Shown piece after piece: positions 1-6,238 of a DNA stretch of 15,018 bases. This DNA is from JADHMP01 sp964617385 (lineage in GTDB: Bacteria; Bacteroidota; Bacteroidia; Flavobacteriales; Flavobacteriaceae): assembly GCA_964617385.1 (NCBI GenBank), contig CAZTYX010000035.1, positions 1 through 15,018 of the forward strand, in the 5' to 3' direction. The notes below the pieces were generated by a model. That model saw only the letters and a program-made list of their open reading frames with translations. It did no database searches and was not told the origin of the DNA. The position numbers were made by a program, and so were the translations under genes. The stretch's first letter is position 1; every line of letters begins with the position of its first letter.

Positions 1-2036
1 CTCGATTGTTGCGACAAGAAGCTGATAAATTGGGTTTTCCTTCTAATTTCACCATCTATGACACACAAGATTCTGATCGCTTAATTGCTTCCATAATCAA
101 AGAAATGGGCTTAGATAAAGACCTGTATAAATACAAGCAAATTCGAAATCGAATCTCCTCTTTTAAAAACAGTTTAATTACAGTAAAAGCCTATTTTCAA
201 GACCCCGATTTGATTGAAGCTGATGCCCAATCAAGACGGCCGCAAATGGGTGCTATCTATAAAGAATATGTGGAGCGTTGTTTTAAAGCAGGCGCCATGG
301 ATTTTGACGATTTGTTGCTTCGCACCAATGAATTACTCAATCGCTTTCCAGAGGTATTAGCCAAATATCAAAACCGATTTCGCTACATTTTGGTTGATGA
401 GTATCAAGATACCAATCACTCACAATACCTTATTGTGCGTGCGCTTTCCGATCGGTTTCAAAACATTTGTGTGGTGGGAGATGATGCCCAAAGCATTTAT
501 GCTTTTCGGGGGGCCAACATTAATAATATTTTAAATTTTCAGAAAGATTATGAAGATGTAGCGTTTTACCGGCTTGAGCAAAATTATCGCTCCACAAAAA
601 CCATTGTGAATGCAGCCAATTCTATCATTAAGCACAATCGAAATAAAATTGACAAAGTGGTGTGGACCTCTAATATAGCAGGAGACAAAATTGGTGTACA
701 TCGCTTAGCTACCGATGGAGAGGAGGGGCGTTTTGTGGCGTCTAAAATTTTTGACCTCAAAATGCAGCAGCAACGCAATAATAGCGAATTTGCCATCTTG
801 TATCGAACCAATGCCCAATCGAGAGCCATTGAAGATGCCCTGCGAAAACGTGATATATCCTATCGCGTGTATGGGGGATTGTCTTTTTATCAACGAAAAG
901 AAATCAAAGATGTTTTGGCCTATCTGCGACTGGTGGTAAATCCCAACGACGAAGAAAGTCTGAAGCGAATAATAAACTATCCGGCTCGAGGCATTGGCGC
1001 CACCACCATAGACAAACTTGTGATTGCTGCAAAAACACATAATATACCGCTGTTTGAAGTGCTTAATCAAGCCGATAAAATAGCTCTTAACGTTAATGCG
1101 GGTACGCTTAAAAAATTAAAAGATTTTGCGGATATGATGCATCGTTTTCGAATTGAAAACGAAAAAATGAATGCCTTTGAAATAACCGACTTAATTACAA
1201 AAAAAACGGGCTTGGTAACCGAATTAAAAAAAGACGGAACGCCAGAGGGTATCGCTCGTATTGAAAATATTGAAGAATTGCTTAATGGAATCAAAGATTT
1301 TACTGAAGGACAAATAGAAATTGTTGACGCCAAAGGGGATTTGGGTGAGTTTCTTGCAGATGTAGCTTTGTTGACTGATCTGGATCAGGAAGAAGATCAA
1401 CAGGCTGATCGGGTTTCTTTGATGACCATTCATTTAGCCAAGGGACTTGAGTTTCCAGTGGTTTTTGTGGTGGGTCTTGAAGAAGATTTATTTCCTTCTG
1501 CATTGAGTTTAAATACACGTCAAGAACTTGAAGAAGAGCGTCGATTGTTTTATGTGGCTCTCACTCGAGCCGAAAAGAAGGCTTTTTTAACCTACACGCA
1601 ATCGCGATATCGATGGGGTAAGCTCATTGACGCAGAACCCAGTCGTTTTATCGAAGAATTAGATTCACAGTATTTAGAATTACCCCCAGCCGAAGAAGCC
1701 TATACGTTTAAGCCGTTTTTAAACGCGTCTATTTTTGGTGAAGCATCATCCACTCCAAAGACTGTTTCTAGAGTACCTAAAGAAGGTCCAATAAATACTT
1801 CACCCACACCAAAGCAATTGCAAAAACTTAGAGCCATAAATGCAGCTGCAACACCCGCCAATACAACAACTCCATTAACCCTTTCTGTAGGCAATGATGT
1901 GATACACGACCGTTTTGGTGTTGGTAAGGTGATCGCCCTGGAAGGCAGTGGCGCCGATCAAAAAGCTGCCATCGATTTTCAAGGAGTAGGGGTAAAAAAA
2001 TTACTTCTGCGTTTTGCTCGTTTAAAAATGCGTTAA
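1..2036 (+). CDS. uvrD: UvrD/PcrA-type superfamily 1A DNA helicase, 5' end truncated by window edge
   Basis: ATP-dependent 3'-5' DNA helicase used in nucleotide excision repair and in clearing replication or recombination intermediates. The frame is open to base 1, so the gene starts upstream. About 100 residues, including the Walker A motif, are missing. Numbering from the TTG at base 6, the visible fragment has 676 residues: motif II DEYQDTN at 131-137, motif III GDDAQSIYAFRGA from 158, motif IV LEQNYRS at 190-196, motif V with TIHLAKGLEFP from about 474, and motif VI EERRLFYVALTRAE at about 510-523. A low-complexity Thr/Ala/Pro-rich linker (about 575-625) leads to a small C-terminal module (about 629-674, with DRFGVGKV) typical of PcrA/UvrD. 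This C-terminal module and the LGFPSNFTIYD segment point to the UvrD/PcrA branch and not to Rep or RecB. The next gene begins 2 bp after the stop, so the two are probably cotranscribed. The family call is secure; UvrD versus PcrA naming is a convention. Confidence 0.96.
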   Translation, partial: RLLRQEADKLGFPSNFTIYDTQDSDRLIASIIKEMGLDKDLYKYKQIRNRISSFKNSLITVKAYFQDPDLIEADAQSRRPQMGAIYKEYVERCFKAGAMDFDDLLLRTNELLNRFPEVLAKYQNRFRYILVDEYQDTNHSQYLIVRALSDRFQNICVVGDDAQSIYAFRGANINNILNFQKDYEDVAFYRLEQNYRSTKTIVNAANSIIKHNRNKIDKVVWTSNIAGDKIGVHRLATDGEEGRFVASKIFDLKMQQQRNNSEFAILYRTNAQSRAIEDALRKRDISYRVYGGLSFYQRKEIKDVLAYLRLVVNPNDEESLKRIINYPARGIGATTIDKLVIAAKTHNIPLFEVLNQADKIALNVNAGTLKKLKDFADMMHRFRIENEKMNAFEITDLITKKTGLVTELKKDGTPEGIARIENIEELLNGIKDFTEGQIEIVDAKGDLGEFLADVALLTDLDQEEDQQADRVSLMTIHLAKGLEFPVVFVVGLEEDLFPSALSLNTRQELEEERRLFYVALTRAEKKAFLTYTQSRYRWGKLIDAEPSRFIEELDSQYLELPPAEEAYTFKPFLNASIFGEASSTPKTVSRVPKEGPINTSPTPKQLQKLRAINAAATPANTTTPLTLSVGNDVIHDRFGVGKVIALEGSGADQKAAIDFQGVGVKKLLLRFARLKMR

Positions 2037-2038
2037 CA

Positions 2039-2650
2039 ATGGCCGAAATTCTGACAGTTTTTGAGCAAAGTCCGAACGAAAAACACCTTCATAAAGCGGC
2101 AACTATTTTAGAAGAGGGGGGATTGCTTGTTTATCCTACAGATACGGTCTATGCTATAGGATGCTTGGTCAATAAGCCGAAGGCCTTAAAACGTTTTGAG
2201 GCTATTAAAGGGGTGCGATTAAGCCATGCGCCATTAAGCTTTTTGTTCTCATCTATAAGTGAATTGTCAAACTATGTTGCCCCCATAGACAACGGTCAAT
2301 TTAGAATACTAAATAGGTATCTGCCCGGCCCTTATGCCTTTATTATGCCGGCCGCCAAAAAAATGCCAAAACCGTTTGAAAAACGCAAAACCATTGGTTG
2401 CAGAATTGTTGCTCACCCTGTTTTAGAAAAATTATTACCATTGCTGTCAGCACCGCTATTGACATCATCCATTCACGATCCTGATGAAGTGATTGACTAC
2501 ACCACCGATCCACAAGAATTGTTTTGGCAATGGCAGGATAAAATTGATTTAATGCTTGCCTGTGGCTATGGGGGCAACCATCCGTCCACTGTTATAGACC
2601 TCACCTCCGAACCGTATACTTTAATTCGAGAGGGATTGGGTGAGTGGTAA
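2039..2650 (+). CDS. yciO: Sua5/YciO/YrdC-family protein, YciO-type (annotated by homology as L-threonylcarbamoyladenylate synthase)
   Basis: A 203-residue protein of the family that makes threonylcarbamoyl-AMP from threonine, bicarbonate and ATP for the t6A modification of tRNA. Visible motifs are YPTDTVYAIG (32-41), LPGPYAFIMP (95-104), KRKTIGCR (115-122) and HPSTVIDLT (181-189), followed by IREG. The KRKTIG segment, and SSI where TsaC has SAN (TSS at 142-144), match my memory of E. coli YciO better than TsaC/YrdC or Sua5. The Sua5 C-terminal domain is absent. Whether YciO-type proteins make t6A in the cell is less certain than for TsaC, so the exact reaction is inferred from the family. 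The ATG lies 2 bp after the uvrD stop with no clear Shine-Dalgarno site, which suggests cotranscription and coupling. A terminator follows immediately. Confidence 0.87.
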   Translation: MAEILTVFEQSPNEKHLHKAATILEEGGLLVYPTDTVYAIGCLVNKPKALKRFEAIKGVRLSHAPLSFLFSSISELSNYVAPIDNGQFRILNRYLPGPYAFIMPAAKKMPKPFEKRKTIGCRIVAHPVLEKLLPLLSAPLLTSSIHDPDEVIDYTTDPQELFWQWQDKIDLMLACGYGGNHPSTVIDLTSEPYTLIREGLGEW

Positions 2651-2684
2651 AAAAAAAACACACCCAAAAGGGTGTGTTTTAAAA
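2651..2684. terminator. Bidirectional rho-independent terminator between convergent genes
   Basis: A perfect 11-bp stem (2655-2665, AAAACACACCC, pairing with 2670-2680, GGGTGTGTTTT) closes a four-base AAAA loop. On the plus strand the stem ends in a T run after the yciO stop. On the minus strand the A run at 2651-2658 becomes a U tract serving the ompA transcript, which ends at 2702. It sits between two tail-to-tail genes and can stop transcription from both sides. Confidence 0.9.
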
Positions 2685-2701
2685 GGTAAACTATTTAAGA
2701 A

Positions 2702-3544
2702 TTAGTTCATGCCTTGCGCAATTAGGTCATAAAATTGATCCAATTTTGGAAGTACAACAATTCTAGTTCTTCTGTTTTTAGCGCGGTTAGCAGCAGTATC
2801 ATTGTCTGCAATAGGCATGTAGTAGCTTCTTCCGGCAGCTGTCATACGAGCAGGTGCAACATCAAAGTCGTTTTGTAAGATACGCACTACAGCAGTAGCT
2901 CTTTTAACACTCAAATCCCAGTTGTCTTGAATGTCATCTAACTTGATTGGCACGTTGTCTGTGTGACCTTCTACCATAAATTCTAGGTCTGGCTTATCGT
3001 TAACCACTTTGGCTACCTTTCCTAGAACATCTTTCGCTTCTTTGGTTACCATGTGGCTTCCACTTCTGAAGAGTAATTTGTCAGAAATAGAAACGTAAAC
3101 AACACCCTTTTCTACATTGATTTGAATGTCTTCATCGCTCATGTTGCCCAACACACCTTTAAGGCTTGTCACCAATGCAAGAGTTACAGAGTCTTTCTTT
3201 GTCATGGCATCTTGCATGCTCTGAATACGCAAGTCTTTTTCTTGCATGCTTTCTAAAGATCGCTCTAAATTCTCAGCACCTTTTTGAGACAGGGTGGTGA
3301 GGTTGCCGATGTTGTTGATTAAATCTTGATTGTTTGCTTTGAGGAAATTATTTTGTTCTCTTAAAGAAGCAAGGCTTGCTTCAGCCGCTTCTTTTTCTTC
3401 ATTACAAGTGTTTAATTTTACTGTAGCAGCATCTAACAAATTTTTTGTGTTTTGCTGTAACTCTTCTAATTCAGAAAATTTCTTTTGTGAAACGCACGAA
3501 GTGATTAAAGTACCTATCACTGCGATAGCTATAACTTTTTTCAT
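2702..3544 (-). CDS. OmpA-family peptidoglycan-binding lipoprotein
   Basis: A 280-residue envelope lipoprotein expected to tie the outer membrane to peptidoglycan. I place the start at the ATG at 3544, giving MKKVIAIAVIGTLITSC: a short basic N-terminus, a hydrophobic stretch and a lipobox (LITSC) with the lipidated Cys at about residue 17. A GTG 30 bases upstream would put ten extra residues before this signal and is unlikely. Residues about 22-125 are rich in Glu, Lys, Gln, Leu and Asn and look like a coiled-coil spacer. The OmpA C-terminal domain covers about 150-265, with GHTDN at 193-197, the NWDLSVKRA segment carrying the Asp and Arg expected to hold the peptide stem, and NRRTR at 257-261. 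There is no beta-barrel domain. It is the last gene of the minus-strand group, 52 bp after the glycosyltransferase, and ends at the shared terminator. Confidence 0.93.
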   Translation of the reverse strand: MKKVIAIAVIGTLITSCVSQKKFSELEELQQNTKNLLDAATVKLNTCNEEKEAAEASLASLREQNNFLKANNQDLINNIGNLTTLSQKGAENLERSLESMQEKDLRIQSMQDAMTKKDSVTLALVTSLKGVLGNMSDEDIQINVEKGVVYVSISDKLLFRSGSHMVTKEAKDVLGKVAKVVNDKPDLEFMVEGHTDNVPIKLDDIQDNWDLSVKRATAVVRILQNDFDVAPARMTAAGRSYYMPIADNDTAANRAKNRRTRIVVLPKLDQFYDLIAQGMN

Positions 3545-3596
3545 TGATTTTATTTTTAAATAGTTTAGTTGCACAAAATAAATGAAAATTTCCTAT

Positions 3597-4598
3597 TTAT
3601 TGGGATTTTAATTGACGGAAATTTTTAATTCGTCTAAAATAAAATGAAAACACAATGCTTTTTTGGCTAAAGTAAGCGTCATTTAAAGGTTTTTTTGTGC
3701 GCTTACTTGTAAATATTTGTTTGTTTTTATAAAAGGCTGCATGGGCGCGTATAATGGCTAAAGTGTTTCTCCATTGCCCGCGAAACAGGTGATATATGCC
3801 AGCAACACCATCCAAGAGCATACGAACAAAAAGCGTTTGAAGTTTTTGGTTTGATGGTGTATTTTTAAACAACATATAAAGGGAGTTGCGATGATTTAAA
3901 AAAACTTTTGTAGGTGAGGGCTGTAAAGTGCCCCCTCCCAAGTGATAAACTTTTGAATTGCCAATGGCATAAACTGCATGGCCTATTTGATGAACCCGCC
4001 AGCAAAGGTCAATTTCTTCTTGATGGGCAAAGAAATCGTCATCAAAACCATTCATTTGATCAAAAATTGATTTGCGAATAAAAAAACAGGCACCGCTAGC
4101 CCAAAAAACAGGAGTGTCTTGGTCATATTGTCCGTTGTCTTTTTCGAGCACATTAAAAATACGACCTCGGCAATAGGGAAATCCGTATTGATCAATAAAT
4201 CCACCTGCTGCTCCGGCATACTCAAAATATTCCTTTTGAGTGTCATCCAGCAAGTGGGGCTGTGCAATGGCTGTATTGGGGTGTGAGTCAAAATGAGTGA
4301 GCACGGGGGCAATCCAATTCGGAGTGACGCGCACGTCTGTGTTAATTAAAATGTAAATCTCGGCATCAATTTCTTTTAGTCCTCGATTATAACCTCCTGC
4401 ATAGCCATAATTGCTATCTAATGTAATGCATCGCACCTCTGAAAAATGCGTATTGACCCATTCTAAAGAATGGTCTGTAGAATGATTGTCAATCAAATAT
4501 ATCGGATGGCCTTTACTGTTTTTAAGCAGTGTTGGGAGGTAGGTTTGCAGCAGCGCAACACCATTAAAATTCAATAAGACAATAGCCGCTTTATCCAT
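3597..4598 (-). CDS. Glycosyltransferase family 2 protein (GT-A fold)
   Basis: A 333-residue glycosyltransferase of the rhamnosyltransferase-like GT2 group, expected to act at the cytoplasmic face on a nucleotide sugar. The visible GT-A elements are VLLNFNG at the N-terminus (8-13), DNHSTD (37-42), the DXD-equivalent NTDV (86-89) that would bind the metal and nucleotide, and FAHQEEIDLCWR (190-201) holding the presumed catalytic acid, followed by YHLGGGT (218-224). The C-terminal part (about 235-333) is basic, and I see no clear transmembrane helix. Donor and acceptor cannot be told from sequence, and no polysaccharide cluster surrounds it, so the substrate is unknown. Its ATG overlaps the end of the upstream HsdR-N-like gene by 8 bp (ATGGATAA), which suggests translational coupling. 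Confidence 0.92.
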   Translation of the reverse strand: MDKAAIVLLNFNGVALLQTYLPTLLKNSKGHPIYLIDNHSTDHSLEWVNTHFSEVRCITLDSNYGYAGGYNRGLKEIDAEIYILINTDVRVTPNWIAPVLTHFDSHPNTAIAQPHLLDDTQKEYFEYAGAAGGFIDQYGFPYCRGRIFNVLEKDNGQYDQDTPVFWASGACFFIRKSIFDQMNGFDDDFFAHQEEIDLCWRVHQIGHAVYAIGNSKVYHLGGGTLQPSPTKVFLNHRNSLYMLFKNTPSNQKLQTLFVRMLLDGVAGIYHLFRGQWRNTLAIIRAHAAFYKNKQIFTSKRTKKPLNDAYFSQKSIVFSFYFRRIKNFRQLKSQ

Positions 4599-5055
4599 TT
4601 TTTGAAATCAATAGATCAAACGAAGGTAATTCCTCCAAAAAGCGAATTGTTCTTTTTTCTATGTCCATGGTGTAAAAATAGTGATTCATACCATTTGTGA
4701 TCATGCTGTAAGGGCTTTTTAAAGCCAAATTGTATTGAGCAATTTGATCAAATGTAGACTGATTAATAAGCACACTGGGTGCTTTACATTCCACCAGCAC
4801 CAAAGGGTTTTGTTGGGCATCGCACGCCACAATATCAAAACGTTTTTGTTTACCAAATACTTGTATTTGCTGCTCCAACCGGAGCAAACTTAATGGATAT
4901 TTTTTCACTTGGTTTAAATAGTGAACACAATGGCTACGCACCCATTCTTCAGGGGTTAAGATCAACCATTTTTTTCGAACAATATCAAAAACATAGGGCT
5001 TATTTTGCTTAAGTTTGACAGGAATCTTAAAATCAGGAAAATTTAATTTTACCAT
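4591..5055 (-). CDS. Standalone HsdR N-terminal-like PD-(D/E)XK nuclease-fold protein
   Basis: A 154-residue protein resembling only the nuclease domain of type I restriction subunit HsdR (HSDR_N_2 type), with no helicase part. The PD-(D/E)XK core is complete: Asp74 in KRFDIVA, Glu89 and Lys91 in LVLVECKAP, then a QxxxY motif (Gln104, Tyr108) as seen in HsdR and RecB-like nucleases. The catalytic residues therefore look intact. No hsdM or hsdS gene is nearby, so this is not part of a restriction system here. The ATG at 5055 is fixed by an in-frame TAG two codons upstream. The gene is divergent from holA with only 26 bp between the starts, and overlaps the glycosyltransferase downstream by 8 bp. 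From memory, this gene next to holA is common in Flavobacteria, which suggests a conserved but undefined DNA-linked role. The function is unknown. Confidence 0.85.
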   Translation of the reverse strand: MVKLNFPDFKIPVKLKQNKPYVFDIVRKKWLILTPEEWVRSHCVHYLNQVKKYPLSLLRLEQQIQVFGKQKRFDIVACDAQQNPLVLVECKAPSVLINQSTFDQIAQYNLALKSPYSMITNGMNHYFYTMDIEKRTIRFLEELPSFDLLISKNG

Positions 5056-5081
5056 GGCCTAAAATTGCAAAAAAATAAGGA

Positions 5082-6238
5082 ATGAACAGCTTCGACTCCG
5101 TTTTAAAACAAATTAAAAATAAGCAATACGCCCCTTTTTACTTGCTTTNNNNNNNNNNNNNNNNNNNNNNNNNNNNNNNNNNNNNNNNNNNNNNNNNNNN
5201 NNNNNNNNNNNNNNNNNNNNNNNNNNNNNNNNNNNNNNNNNNNNNNNNGACTCCGTTTTAAAACAAATTAAAAATAAGCAATACGCCCCTTTTTACTTGC
5301 TTTCTGGAACCGAAGCTTATTTTATAGATGCGCTTGAGCAGGCACTTTTTGACAACGTTGTTGAAGCGGGTGCACAAGATTTTGATTATACCTTGTTTTA
5401 TGGTAAAGACACCACGCCGTTAGAAATAATAGAAGCGGCAAAACGTTTTCCTATGATGTCTCAACATCAATTGATTGTGGTTCGAGAGGCACAGTATATC
5501 ACCCAACCTTTAGATCCTCTTGCTGTTTATTTGGAGCAGCCCCAACCACAAACCATTCTTGTTTTTTGTTACAAACATAAAGATTTCGATAAACGAAAAA
5601 AGTTGTTTAAAGCTGCCGATACCAAGGGGGTTGCACTTATTTTTAAACCCCTTTTCGAGAATCAAATTCCTCAATGGATTCAGGGGCAAATGCAGAAACA
5701 TCAACTTGCCATATCGCCTAAAGCCGTCTATTTATTGGCCGATTATTTGGGAGCTGATTTATTGAAAATAAGCAAAGAATTAGAAAAGCTACGGTTGGTA
5801 GTTAAGCCCGGAGCGGAAGTAACTCCTGAGTTGATTGAAAAGCATATTGGGGTGAGCAAAGAGTTTAATAATTTTGAATTGCAAAATGCCATCGGAAGCC
5901 GCAATCTCACCCAGTCGTTTCGCATTGTTCAGTATATGGCTAACAACACCAAAAACCATCCCTTGCAAGTCACTTTGAGTACGCTGCACAGTTTTTTTCA
6001 AAAACTCTTGTGTTTTCATGGACTATCCAATCCACAAGCAGCGGCCAAGGCCTTGCGCATCAATCCGTATTTTATTAAAGACTATGAAACCGCTGGACGG
6101 CATTTTTCTATGCGACAATCCAGTCAGGCGTTGCATCTCATTTTGGAGGCTGATTTAAAAAGCAAAGGGGTCAGGGGAGGCAATAACGAACACCGCGCTA
6201 TATTGACCGATTTATTGATTCAATTGTTTGCGCTCTAA
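5082..6238 (+). CDS. holA: DNA polymerase III subunit delta, interrupted by a false assembly gap
   Basis: The delta subunit of the clamp loader, which opens the beta sliding clamp. The gene starts at the ATG at 5082 (MNSFDSVLKQIKNK), runs into 100 Ns at 5149, and resumes after them. The 55 bases just before the Ns are identical to the 55 just after. Joining 5082-5148 to 5304-6238 gives 1002 bp, an uninterrupted frame of 333 residues, close to the usual delta length. In the joined protein, YLLSGTEAYFIDALE near the N-terminus is the delta counterpart of the clamp-loader P-loop region but lacks a Walker A lysine, as expected for delta. RFPMMSQHQLIVVREA follows in the AAA+-like domain, and the C-terminal third is the helical collar region, with HPLQVTLSTLHSFFQKLL. 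A caller that ignores the gap would start at the TTG at 5297 and lose 20 residues. The stop codon interlocks with that of the convergent E1 gene. Confidence 0.92.
5094..5148 (+). repeat. Left copy of 55-bp identical sequence flanking the N gap
   Basis: The last 55 bases before the Ns, starting GACTCCGTTTT and ending TTGCTTT, are identical base for base to 5249-5303. The copy ends exactly at the contig edge. This is best read as unmerged contig overlap, not a biological repeat. Confidence 0.95.
5149..5248. other. Assembly gap of exactly 100 Ns
   Basis: One hundred undetermined bases, the conventional length for a gap of unknown size. The identical 55-bp flanks and the open holA frame after joining indicate that the true missing length is zero and that one flank should be removed. 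Confidence 0.98.
5249..5303 (+). repeat. Right copy of 55-bp identical sequence flanking the N gap
   Basis: The first 55 bases after the Ns repeat 5094-5148 without a mismatch, in the same orientation and in the holA frame. It is the start of the right-hand contig and duplicates the end of the left-hand one. Confidence 0.95.

Noticed and set aside
705..1070. Antisense reading frame of 121 codons opposite uvrD
   Set aside because: It lies wholly inside the conserved helicase coding region and its translation shows no recognisable motif. It is a shadow frame.
3572..3574. GTG as the start of the OmpA-family lipoprotein
   Set aside because: It would place ten residues before a well-formed lipoprotein signal that begins at the ATG at 3544.
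3545..3596. Bacteroidota-type promoter (TTG/TAnnTTTG) before the OmpA gene
   Set aside because: Only near matches such as TATTTTG are present, with no convincing -33 element, and AT-rich spacers give these by chance.
4591..5055. Part of a type I restriction-modification system
   Set aside because: There is no helicase domain and no hsdM or hsdS gene nearby. Both neighbours are housekeeping genes.
5094..5303. Direct repeat or tandem duplication around the N gap, possibly a mobile-element target or attachment duplication
   Set aside because: The copies end exactly at the contig edges, and collapsing them restores the holA frame, so contig overlap explains it better.
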